Shown here: piece by piece, positions 1-12,600 of the stretch
Layout: each line of letters opens with the position of its first letter
Numbering within the stretch: the stretch's first letter is position 1
Source of the DNA: Serinus canaria
Taxonomy: Eukaryota > Chordata > Aves > Passeriformes > Fringillidae
DNA: 64,000 bases
Direction of reading: 5' to 3'
NCBI RefSeq assembly: GCF_022539315.1
Contig: NC_066337.1
Coordinates: 3,553,234-3,617,233, forward strand
Notes under the pieces: generated by a model
The model's database searches: none
Seen by the model: only the letters and a program-made list of their open reading frames with translations
What the model was told of the DNA's origin: nothing
Made by a program: the position numbers and the translations under genes

Positions 1-2405
1 CCGGCACTGTCACCATGGAAACCTGGTTCCATGCGATTCCATGGGGTAACAGTGTTCTCCAGTGTTCCATCAGGCACAGCTCTGTCACCATAGACACCTT
101 GTTCCAGGAGATTCCATGGGGTAACAATTTTCTTCAGTGTTCCATCAGGCCTCTCTCTGTCACCATGGTCACCTGGCTGCATGAGATTCCATGGGGTAAC
201 GATGTTCTCCAGTGCTCCATCAGGCCCGGCTCTGTCACCATGGACACCTGGTTCCATGACATTCCACTGGGTTACAATATTCTCCAGTGTTCCATCCGGC
301 CTGCCTCTTTCACCATGGACACATGGTTCCTTGAGATTCCATGGGGTAACAGTGTTCTCCAGGGTTCCATGAGGCCCAGCTGTCTCAACACGGACACCCA
401 AATCCATGAGATTCAGTGGGGTAACAATGTTCTCCAGTGTTCCATCAGGCACTCCTCTGTCACAATAGACACCTGGTTCCATGAGATTCCATGGGGTAAC
501 CATTTTGTCTAGTCTTCCATCAGGCCCAGCACTGTCAAAATGGAAAACTGGTTCCATGATATTCCACTGGGTTACAATGCTCTCGCGTGTTCCATCAGGC
601 CTGGCTCTGTCACCATGGACACCTGGATCCATGAGATTTTATGGGGTAACAATTTTCTCCTGTGTTCCATGAGGCCCGGATTTGTAACCATGGACACCTG
701 GTTCCATGAGATTCCATGGGGTAACAATGTTCTCCAGTGCTCCATCAGGCCCAGCTCTGTCACCATGGACACCTGGTTCCATGAGATTCCACTCGGTTAC
801 AATATTCTCCAGTGTTCCATCAGGCCTGGCTCTTTCACCATGGACACCTGGTTCCATGAGATTCCATGGGGTAACAATGTTCTCTAGTGTTCCATCAGGC
901 CAATCACTGTCACCATGGACACCTGGTTCCATGAGATTCCATAGGGTAACCATTTTTTCCAGTGTTATACAGGCCAAGCACTGTCACCATGGACAACTGG
1001 TTCCATGAGATTCCATGGGGTAACAATGTTCTCCAGTGTTCCATTAGTCCGGCACTGTCACCATGGAAACCTGGTTCCATGAGATTCCATGGGGTAACAG
1101 TGTTCTCCAGTGTTCCATCAGGCACCGCTCTGTCACCATAGACACCTTGTTCCATGAGATTCCATGGGGTAACAATTTTCTTCAGTGTTCCATCAGGCCT
1201 GGCTCTGTCATCATGGACACCAGGTTCCATGAGGTTCAATGGGGTAACAATGTTCTCTAGTGTTCCATCAGGCCTGGCTCTATCACCATGGACACCTGGT
1301 TCCATTAGATTCCCTTGGGTAACAATGTTCTCCAGTGTTGCACCAGGACTGGCTCTGTAGCCATGGACACGTCATCCCATGAGATTCCATGGGGTAACAA
1401 TTTTCTTCAGTGTTCCATTAGCCAAGTTCTATCACCATGGACACCAGGTTCCATGACATTCCACTGGGTAACTATGTTCTCCTGGTTTCAGTCAGGTCTG
1501 TCTCTGACACCATGGACACCTGTTTCCATGAGATTCCATGGGGTAACAATGTTCCCCTGTGTTCCATCAGGCCTCCCTCTGTCAACATGGTCACCTGGTT
1601 CTATGAGATTCCACTGGGTTACAATATTCTTCTATGTTCCATCAGGCCCGGCTCTATCACCATGGACACCTGGTTCCATGATATTCAATGGGGTAAAAAT
1701 GTTCTCCTGTGTTCCATCAGGCCCAGCACTGTCACCGTGGTCACCTGGTTCAATGAGATTCCATGGGGTAACAATGTTCTCCAGTGCTCCATCAGGCCTG
1801 GCTCTGTCACCATGGACACCTGGTTCCATGAGATTCCACTGGGTTACAATATTCTCCAGTGTTCCATCAGGCCTGGCTCTGTCACCATGGACACCTGGTT
1901 CCATGAGATTCCATGGGGTAACAATGTTCTCAAGTGTTCCATCAGGCCAAGCACTGTAACCATGGACACCTGGTTCCATGAGACTCCATAGGGTAACCAT
2001 TTTGTCCAGTGTTCCATCAGGCCTGGCTCTGTCAACATGGACACCTGGTTCCATGAGATTCCATGGGGTAACAATGTTCTCGAGTGTTCCATTAGGCCCG
2101 GCTCTGTCACCATGGACACCTGGATCCATGAAATTCCACTGGGTTACAGTATTCTTCAGTGTTCCATCAGGCCTGGCTTTTTCACCATTGAAACCTGGTT
2201 CCATGAGATTCCATGGGGTAACAATGTTCTCCAATATTCCATCAGGACTGGCTATGTCGCCATGGACACGTCGTACAATGAGATTCCATGGGGTAACAAT
2301 TTTCTTCAGTGTTCCATTAGCCAAGTTCTATCACCATGGACACCAGGTTCCATGACATTCCTTTGGGTAACAATGTTCTCCTGGTTTCAGTAACGTCTGG
2401 CTCCG
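1..2405. repeat. 75-bp satellite array, left segment
   Basis: This is a tandem array with a 75-bp monomer. Successive 'caccatggacacc' anchors begin their ATG at 15, 90, 165, 240 and 315, giving an exact 75-bp step. Each monomer contains CACCATGGACACCTGG, then GAGATTCCATGGGGTAAC, then AATGTTCTCCAGTG, then TTCCATCAGGCCCGGCTCTG. Monomers differ by about 5-20 per cent and fall into subtypes, for example 'ccatggggtaacaatg' versus 'ccactgggttacaata'. The array continues beyond position 1, so its left boundary is not in the window. The segment ends where a solo LTR has inserted at 2406. Four of six frames lack stops in the consensus, so long open frames here are expected by-products. I do not recognise the satellite family. 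Confidence 0.97.
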
Positions 2406-3671
2406 TGTCGTGGTTTGAAAGGAAATGAAGTTTTTTGTGATGGTGTGGGCAATCCAATCAGTGTTCAGATTTAATATTGGCACCTGGTTTGTCCACTGAG
2501 GGCAGGATACGCCTCTGAGAACACAGGGGTTAAAAGCTGTGATCTCCCAGGGGAACTTCCTCTTGGAGTCCCGCTGGAGAGTGAGCAGACCCCCCCTGCC
2601 CAGATCTGGCTGGGCAGGGGGGGAGGGGAGCCATGTGGCCGGAGAGAGAGGTAGGCCAGGCCTGGGCCCAAGGGTGGAGGAGAACATTGCAAGGGCTTCG
2701 GGCAGCCATCCTCCATTCCCCCCCCCCCCCCCGGAGAGGGAGAGAGAGAGACAGAGCCGGTGCCTGTGGTGTCTGTGATAGTGGCCCGGCGTGAAGGAGA
2801 AGGGGGGGGGTGCCCAGCAGGGCAGACAGGCGTGGGAGTTGACGAAGTAAACCGGCAGAGAGAGAGAGCTCGGGACTTTTAACCCCTCTGAGGAAGATGA
2901 GAACCTTGCAAAAGCTGAGTCCTCCTGAAGTTGATGAGATTGAGAAGCTGTTGAAATTGAGAAGATGTTAAGAAAATTCTAGGTGGGAGGAGATGATGGA
3001 GTGGCTTTGGGCTGGACTTTTCTTGTGTAGCCACGGCAGAACCACTGGTGTTTCTGTGCCACAGAGACTGCGTTCTAGGGGGAGGCGATGGCTCAGAGCC
3101 AAGAGAGTGCAGTGATGTGGAGGAGTGAACAGAGACGACGGGTGAGGAGGGTGTGGTGGTGCCCTCCACTTCGAAGAAGAGAAGAAGAAGAAGACGATCT
3201 CTGTTCAAGAGACCCCTCGGCCCCAGGGGGTGAAATTTGGGGGGGACAAGTGTCCCAGAAGGAGAAGGACTGTGCTCCCTTTGGAACTGGTCAAAGTATC
3301 CTTAAAATGAAAAACCCCAGAAGCAGCTCTGATCCATGTGCAGTGGTGAGAGCACTGGACATGGAAGGCGTGTGGCGCAAGAGGGACTTCTCTCTCCTCG
3401 AGAGACTGAGAATCGATTGTCTGAAGGGTGGCAATGAAATTGGAAATTTGGTGGGGGGAGGAGGAAGAATTTTGGAAGGTTTTCATCTTATGTTCTATTG
3501 TGTTTTGTGTGTCTTCCTTTGTAGTTGTAGGTTAATAAATGCTTTTTTTTTCCTTTTAACCTTAAGTTGTAGCCTGCTTTGCTCTGTCTCTGATCATATC
3601 TCACAGTAGGTGCCAGGGAAGTAGGTGTTCTCGTGGGGGCGCTGGTATTGTGCCAGGCTTAAACCATGACA
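2406..3671 (+). mobile_element. Solo LTR (family A, 1,266 bp) inserted in the satellite
   Basis: The element begins TGTCGTGGTTTGAAAGG and ends AAACCATGACA, which are imperfect inverted termini with TG...CA ends. It is flanked by CTCCG (2401-2405) and CTCTG (3672-3676), a 5-bp target duplication with one mismatch. The uninterrupted satellite at about 5990-6003 reads 'ctggctctgtcac', which shows the empty site. A polyadenylation signal AATAAA lies at 3534-3539. There is a poly-C run near 2719 and a G-rich stretch near 2605-2640. A second copy of the family sits reversed at 46854-48193. There is no internal retroviral sequence, so this is a recombined solo LTR. A 5-bp duplication fits an ERVL-like or ERV1-like integrase. 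A 173-codon open frame inside (3088-3609) is not conserved in the other copy. Confidence 0.9.
3534..3539 (+). promoter_or_regulatory. LTR polyadenylation signal (family A)
   Basis: AATAAA lies about 130 bp before the 3' end of the solo LTR. The corresponding site in the reversed copy at 46.97 kb reads AATGAA, so the signal is intact only here. Confidence 0.55.
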
Positions 3672-6600
3672 CTCTGTCACCATGGACACCTGGTTCCATG
3701 AGATTCCACTGGGTTAAAATATTTTCCAGTGTTCCATCCGGCCTGCCTCTTTCACCATGGACACATGGTTCCTTGAGATTCCATGGGGTAACAGTGTTCT
3801 CCAGGGTTCCATGAGGCCCAGCTGTCTCAACACGGACACCCAAATCCATGAGATTCAGTGGGGTAACAATGTTCTATAGTGTTCCATCAGGAACTACTCT
3901 GTCACAATAGACACCTGGTTCCATGAGATTCCATGGGGTAACCATTTTGTCTAGTGTTCCATTAGGCCCAGCACTGTCAAAATGGAAAACTGGTTCCATG
4001 AGATTCCACTGGGTTACAATGTTCTCGCGTGTTCCATCAGGCCCGGCTCTGTCACCATGGACACCTGGATCCATGAGATTTTATGGGGTAACAATTTTCT
4101 CCAGTGTTCCATGAGGCCCGGATTTGTAACCATGGACACGTGGTTCCATGAGATTCCATGGGGTAACAATGTTCTCCAGTGCTCCATCAGGCACTACTCT
4201 GTCAAAATAAATACGGGGTTCCATGAGATTCCACTGGGTTACAATATTCTCCAGTGTTCCATCAGGCCTGGCTCTGTCAATATGGACACCTGGTTCCATG
4301 AGATTCCACTGGGTTACAATATTCTCCAGTGTTCCATCAGGCCTGGCTCTGTCAATATGGACACCTGGTTCCATGAGATTCCATGGGGTAACAATGTTCT
4401 CTAGTGTTCCATCAGGCCAAGCACTGTCACCGTGGACACCTGGTTCCATGAGATTCCATGGGGTAACCTTTTTTTCCAGTGTTAATCAGGCCAAGCACTG
4501 TCACCATGGACAACTGATTCCATGAGATTTCATGGGGTAACAGTGTTCTCCAGGGTTCCATCAGGCCCAGCTCTCTCAACACGGACACCCAATTCCATGA
4601 GATTCAGTGGGGTAACTATGTTTTCCAGTGTTCCATCAGAAGCAGTTCTGTCACCATGGACACTTGGTTCCATGAGATTCCACTGGGTATCACTGTTCTC
4701 CTGGTTTCAGTCAGGTCTGGCTCTGTCACCATGCACACCTGGTTCCATGAGATTTCATGGTGTAACAATGTTCTCCAGTGTTCCATCAGGCCTCTCTCTG
4801 TCACCGTGGTCACCTGGTTCCATGAGATTCCACTGGGTTACAATATTATCCAGTGTTCCATCAGGCCTGGCTTTTTCACCATGGACACCTGGTTCCATGA
4901 GATTCCGTGGGGTAACAATGTTCTCCAGTGTTCCATCAGGCACTGCTCTGTCAAAATAAATACCTGGTTCCATGAGTTTCCACTGGGTTACAATATTCTC
5001 CAGTGTTCCATCAGGCCTGGCTCTGTCAATATGGACACCTTGTTCCATGAGATTCCATGGGGTAACAATGTTCTCAAGTGTTCCATTAGGCCTGGTTCCG
5101 TCACCATGGACACCTGGATCCATGATATTCCATAGGGTAAGAATTTTCTCCCATGTTCCATGAGGCCCGGCTTTGTCACCATGGATGCCTGGTTCCATGA
5201 GATTCCAAGGGGTATCAATGTTATCCAGAGTTCCATCAGGCCCGGCCCTTTCACCATGGACACCTAGTTCCATGAGATTGCACTGGCTTACAATATTCTC
5301 CTATGTTCCATCAGACCCGGCTCTATCACCATGGACACCTGGTTCCATGATATTCAATGGGGTAAAAATGTTCTCCTGTGTTCCATCAGGCCCAGCACTG
5401 TCACCGTGGTCACCTGGTTCAATGAGATTCCATGGGGTAACAATGTTCTCCAGTGCTCCATCAGGCCTGGCTCTGTCACCATGGACACCTGGTTCCATGA
5501 GATTCCACTGGGTTACAATATTCTCCAGTGTTCCATCAGGCCTGGCTCTGTCACCATGGACACCTGGTTCCATGAGATTCCGTGGGGTAACAATGTTCTC
5601 CAGTGTTCCATCAGGCACTGCTCTGTCAAAATAAATACCTGGTTCCATGAGATTCCACTGGTTTACAATATTCTCCAGTGTTGCATCAGGCCTGGCTCTG
5701 TCAATATGGACACCTGGTTCCATGAGATTCCATGGGGTAACAATGTTCTCTAGTGTTCCATTAGGCCCAGCACTGCCAGCATGGAAACCTGGTTCCATGA
5801 GATTCCATGGGGTAACAATGTTCTCCAATATTCCATCAGGACTGGCTATGTCGCCATGGACACATCGTACAATGAGATTCCATGGGGTAACAATTTTCTT
5901 CAGTGTTCCATTAGCCAAGTTCTATCACCCGGGACACCAGGTTCCATGACATTCCTCTGGGTAACAATGTTCTCCTGGTTTCAGTAACGTCTGGCTCTGT
6001 CACTATGTACACCTGGTTCCATGAGATTCCATGGGGTAACAATGTTCTCCTGTGCTCCATCAGGCCCGGCTCCATCACCATGGACACCTGGTTCCATGAG
6101 ATTCCACTGGGTTAAAATATTCTCCAGTGTTCCATCAGGCCTGGCTCATTCATCATGTACACCTGGTTCCTTGAGATTCCATGGGGTAACAGTGTTCTCC
6201 AGGGTTCCATGAGGCCCAGCTGTCTCAACACGGACACCCAAATCCATGAGATTCAGTGGGGTAACAATGTTCTATAGTGTTCCATCAGGCACTACTCTGT
6301 CACAATAGACACCTGGTTCCATGAGATTCCATGGGGTAACCATTTTGTCTAGTGTTCCATCAGGCCCAGCACTGTCAAAATGGAAAACTGGTTCCATGAG
6401 ATTCCACTGGGTTACAATGTTCTCGCGTGTTCCATCAGGCCCAGCTCTGTCACCATGGACACCTGGATCCATGAGATTTTATGGGGTAACAATTTTCTCC
6501 AGTGTTCCATGAGGCCCGGATTTGTAACCATGGACACGTGGTTCCATGAGATTCCATGGGGTAACAATGTTCTCCAGTGCTCCATCAGGCCCAGCTCTCT

Positions 6601-9600
6601 CAACACGGACACCCAATTCCATGAGATTCAGTGGGGTAACTATGTTCTCTAGTGTTCCATCAGAGCCGTCTCTGTCACCATGGACACCTGGTTCCATGAG
6701 ATTCCACTGGGTATCAATGTTCTCCTGGTTTCAGTCTGGTCTGGCTCTGTCACCATGCACACCTGGTTCCATGAGATTCCATGGTGTAACAATGTTGTCC
6801 AGTGTTCGATCAGGCCTGGCTCTTTCACCATGGACACCTGGTTCCATGAGATTCCGTGGGGTAACAAAGTTCTCCAGTGTTCCATTAGGCACTGCTCTGT
6901 CAAAATAAATACCTGGTTCCATGAGATTCCACTGGGTTACAATATTCTCCAGTGTTCTATCAGGCCTGGCTCTGTCACTATGGACACCTGGTTCCATGAG
7001 ATTCCATGGGGTAACAATGTTCTCTAGTGTTCCATTAGGCCCGGTTCCGTCACCATGGACACCTGTATCCATGAGATTCCATAGGGGAACAATTTTCTCC
7101 CGTGTTCGTGAGGCCCGGCTTTGTCACCATGGGCGCCTGGTTCCATGAGATTCCGTGGGGTTCAATGTTATCCAAAGTTCCATCAGGCCCGGCCCTATCA
7201 CCATGGACACCTAGTTCCATGATATTCAATGGGGTAACAATGTTCACCAGTGTTCCATCAGGCCTGGCTCTTTCACCATGGACACCTGGTTCCATGAGAT
7301 TCCATGGGGTAACAACGTTCTCCAGTGTTCCTTCAGGCCTCTCTCTGTCACCGTGGTCACCTGGTTCCATGAGATTCCATGGGGTATCAATGTTATCCAG
7401 AGTTCCATCAGGCCCGGCTCTGTCACCATGGTCACCTGGTTCCATGAGATTCCACTGGGTTAAAATATTCTCCAGTGTTCCATCAGGCCTGGCTCATTCA
7501 TCATGTACACCTGGTTCCATGAGATTCCATGGGGTAACAATGTGCTCCAGTGTTCCATTAGTCCGGTGCTGTCACCATGGAAACCTGATTCCATGAGATT
7601 CCATGGGGTAACAGTGTTCTCCAGTGTTCCATCAGGCACCGCTCTGTCACCATAGACACCTTGTTCCATGAGATTCCATGGGTTAACAATGTTCTCCAGT
7701 GTTCCATCAGGCCCAGCTCTTTCACCATGGACACCTGGTTCCATTAGATTCCCTTGGGTAACAATGTTCTCCAGTGTTCCACCAGGACTGGCTCTGTCGC
7801 CATGGACACGTCGTCCCATGAGATTCCATGGGGTAACAATTTTCTTCAGTGTTCCATTAGCCAAGTTCTATCACCATGTACACCAGATTCCATGACATTC
7901 CACTGGGTAACAACTTTCTCCTGGTTTCAGTCACGTCTGGCTCTGTCACCATGGAATCCTGTTTCCATTAGATTCCATGGGGTGACAATGTTCTCCTGTG
8001 TTCCATCCGGGCTCCCTCTGTCAACATGGTCACCTGGTTCCATGAGATTCCACTGGGTTACAATATTCTCCTATGTTCCATCAGGCCTGGCCCTTTCACC
8101 ATTGACATCTGGTTTCATGAGGTTCCGTGGGGTAACAATGTTCTCCAGTGTTCCATCAGGCACTGCTCTGTCACAATATATACCTGGTTCAATGAGATTC
8201 CATGGAGTAACAATGTTCTCCAGTGTTCCATCAGGGCTGGCTCACTCACCATGGACACCTGGTTCCATGAGATTCCATGGGGTAACAATGTTCTCCAGTG
8301 TTTCATCAGGCCAAGCACTTTCACCATGGACAACTGGTTCCATGAGATTCCATGGGGTAACAATGTTCTCCAGTGTTCCATTAGTCCGGCACTGTCACCA
8401 TGGAAACCTGGTTCCATGAGATTCCATGGGGTAACAATTTTCTCCAGTGTTCCATCAGGCCCGGCTCTAATACCTTGGACACATTGTTCCATGAGATTCC
8501 ATGGGGTAACAGTGTTCTCCAGTGTTCCATCAGGCCAAGAACTGTCACCATGGACACCTGGTTCAATGACATTACAATGGGTTAGAGTATTCTCCACTGT
8601 TCCATCAGGCCAGGGTCTGTCACCATGGACACCTGATTCCATGAGATTCCACTGGGTTACAATATTCTCCAGTGTTCCATCAGGCCTGGCTCTGTTACCA
8701 TGGAAACCTGGTTCCATGAGATTCCATGGGGTAACAGTGTTCTCAAGTGTTCCATCAGGCCCGGCTCTCTCAACACGAACACCCAATTCCATGAGATTCA
8801 ATGGGGTAACAATGTTCTCCAGTATTCCATCAGGCACCGGTCTGACACCATGGACACCTGTTTCCATGAGATTCCATGGGGTAAGAATGTTCTCCAGTGT
8901 TCCTTCAGGCTTTACTCTGTCAACATGGTCACCTGGTTCCATGAAATTCCACTGGGTTACAATATACTCCAGTGTTCCATCAGGCCTGGCTCTTTCACCA
9001 TGGACATCTGGTTCCATGAGATTCCGTGGGGCAACAATGTTCTCCAGTGTTCCATCAGGCACTGCTCTGTCACAATAGATACCTGGTTCCTTGAGATTCC
9101 ATGGAGCAACAATGATCTTCAGTGTTCCATCAGGGCCAGCTCTCTCACCATGGACACCTGGTTCCATGAGACTCCATGGGGTAACAATGTTCTCCAGTGT
9201 TTCATCGGGCCAAGCGCTTTCACCATGGAAACCTGGTTCCGTGAGATTCCATGGGGTAACAATTTTGTCCAGTGTTCCATCAGGCCCGGCTCTAATAACA
9301 TGGAAACCTTGTTCCATGAGATTCCATGGGGTAACAATTTTCTTCAGTGTTCCATTACCCAAGTTCTATCACCATGGAAACCTGGTTTCATGAGATTCCA
9401 TGGGGTAACAATGTTCTCCAGTAATTCATCAGGCCAAGCACTGTCACCATGAAACCTGGTTCCATGAGATTCCATGGTGCAACAATGTTCTCCAGAGCTC
9501 CATCAAACCCGGCTCTGTCACCATGGACACCTGGTTCCATGAGATTCCACTGGCTTTCAATATTCTCCAGTGTCCCATCAGGCCCAGCCCTATCACCATG

Positions 9601-12600
9601 GACTCCTACTTCCATGATATTAAATCAGGTAACAATGTTCTCCAGTGTTCCATCAGGCCTGGCTCTATCACCATGGACACCTGGTTCCATGAGATTCCAT
9701 GGGGTAACAATTTTCTCCAGTGTTCCATCAGGCCCGGCTCTAACACAATGGACACATTGTTCCATGAGATTCCATGGGGTTACAGTGTTCTCCAGTGTTC
9801 CGTCAGGCACTGCTCTGTCACAATATACACCTGGTTCCATGAGATTCCATGGGGGAACAATGTTCTCCAGTGTTCCATCAGGCCAAGCACTGACACCATG
9901 GACACCTGGTTCCATGACATTCCACTGGGTAACAGTATTCTCCAGTGTTCCATCAGGCCAGGGTCTGTCACTATGGACACCTGCTTCCATGAGATTCCAT
10001 GGGGTAACCATGTTCTCTAGTGTTCCATTCGGCCAGGCTCTTTCACCATGGACACCTGGATCCATGAGATTCCATGGGGTAACAATTTTCTCCGGTGATT
10101 CATGAGGCCCGGCTTTGTAACCATAACCGCCTGGTTCCATGAGATTCCATGGGGTATCAATCTTAACCAGAGTTCCATCAGGCCCGGCCCAATCACCATG
10201 GACACCTGGTTCCATGAGATTCCATGGTGTAACAATGTTCTCCAGTGTTCCATCAGGCCTCTCTCTGTCACCGTGGTCACCTGGTTCCATGAGATTCCAT
10301 GGGGTAACAATGTTCTCCAGTGTTCCATCAGGCCTGGCACTGTCACCATGGACACTTGGTTCCATGCGATTCCAGTGGGTTACAATGTTCTCCAGTGTTC
10401 CATCAGGCCTGGCTCTTTCACCATGGACACCTGGTTCCATGAGATTCCATGGGGTAACAATGTTCTCCAGTGTTCCATGAGGCCAGCACTGTCACCATGG
10501 AAACCTGGTTCCATGAGATTCCATGGGGTAACAATTTTCTCCAGTGTTCCATCAGGCCCAGCTCTAACACCATGGACACATTGTTCCATGAGATTCCATG
10601 GGGTTACAGTGTTCTCCAGTGTTCCATCAGGCCGAGCTCTCTCACCATGGACACCCATTCCATGAGATTCCATGGGGTAACAATGTTCTCCAGTGTTCCA
10701 TCAGGCACTGCTCTGTCACAATATACACCTGGTTCAATGAGATTACATGGGGGAACAATGTTCTCCAGTGTTCCATCAGGCCAAGCACTGTCGCAATGGA
10801 CACCTGGTTCCATGACATTCCACTGGGTAACAGTATTCTCCTGTGTTCCATCAGGCCTGGCTCTGTCACCATGGACACCTGGTTCCTTGAGATTCCATGG
10901 GGTAACAATGTTCTCCAGTGTTCCACCACGCCCGCCTCTGTCACTATGGCCAACTGGTTCTATGAGATTCCACTGGGTTACAATATTCTCCAGTGTTCCA
11001 TCAGGCCAGGGTCTGTCACCATGGACACCTGATTCCATGAGATTCCATGGGGTAACCATGTTCTCCAGTGTTCCATTAGGCCCAGCTCTATCACCATGGA
11101 CACCTGGATCCATGACATTCCATAGGGTAACAATTTTCTCCGGTGATTCATGAGGCCCGGCTTTGTCACCATAACCGCCTGGTTCCATGAGATTTCATGG
11201 GGTATCAATGTTAACCAGAGTTCCATCAGGCCCGGCCCAATCACCATGGACACCTGGTTCCATGATATTCAATGGGGTAACAATGTTCTCCAGTGTTCCA
11301 TCAGGCCCAGCACTGACACCATGGACACCTGGTTCCCTGAGATTTCATGAGGTAACAATGTTCCCCAATATTCCATCAGGACTGGCTATGTCGCCATGGA
11401 CACGTCGTTCCATGAGATTCCATGGGGTAAGAATTTTCTTCAGTGTTCCATTAGCTAAGTTCTATCACCATGGTCACATGGTTCCATGAGATTCCATGGG
11501 ATAACCATGTTCTCTAGTGTTCCGTTAGGCCCGGCTCTGTCACCATGGACACCTGGATCCATGAGATTCCATGGGGTAACAATTTTCTCCAGCGTTCCAT
11601 GAGGCCCGGCTTTGTCACCATAGATGCCTCAATCCATGAGATTCCATGGGGTAACAGTGTTATCCAGAGTTCCATCAGGCCCAGCCCTATCACCATGGAC
11701 ACGTAGTTCCATGAGATTCCACTGGGTTACAATATTCTCCAGTGTTCCATCAGGCCTGGCTCTTTCACCATGGACAACTGGTTCCATGAGATTTCATGGG
11801 GTAACAATGTTCACCCGTGTTCCATTAGTCTGGCACTGTCACCATGGAAACCTGGTTCCATGAGATTCCATGGGGTAACAGTGTTCTCAAGTGCTCCATC
11901 AGGCCTGGCTCTCTCAACACGAACACCCAATTCCATGAGATTCAATGGGGTAACAATGTTCTCCAGTGTTCCATCAGGCACCGGTCTGACACCATGGACA
12001 CCTGTTTCCATGAGATTCCATGGGGTAAGAATGTTCTCCAGTGTTCCTTCAGGCCTCACTCTGTCAACATGGCCACCTGGTTCCATGAAATTCCACTGGG
12101 TTACAATATACTCCAGTGTTCCATCAGGCCTGGCTCTTTCACCATGGACATCTGGTTCCATGAGATTCCGTGGGGTAACAATGTTCTCCAGTGTTCCATC
12201 AGGCACTGCTCTGTCACAATAGATACCTGGTTCCTTGAGATTCCATGGAGTAACAATGATCTTCAGTGTTCCATCAGGGCCAGCTCTCTCACCATGGACA
12301 CCTGGTTCCATGAGACTCCATGGGGTAACAATGTTCTCCAGTGTTTCATCGGGCCAAGCGCTTTCACCATGGAAACCTGGTTCCGTGAGATTCCATGGTG
12401 TAAGAATTTTCTCCAGTGTTCCATCAGGCCCGGCTCTAATACCATGGACACATTGTTCCATGAGATTCCATGGGGTAACAATTTTCTTCAGTGTTCCATT
12501 AGCCAAGTTCTATCACCATGGACGCCTGGTTCCATGAGATTCCATGGGGTAACAATGTTCTCCAGTAATTCATCAGGCCAAGCACTGTCACCATGGAAAC

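Noticed and set aside
3088..3609. A 173-codon open frame in the family A LTR
   Set aside because: In the second copy of the LTR the same reading meets a stop after about 19 codons, so the frame is not conserved.
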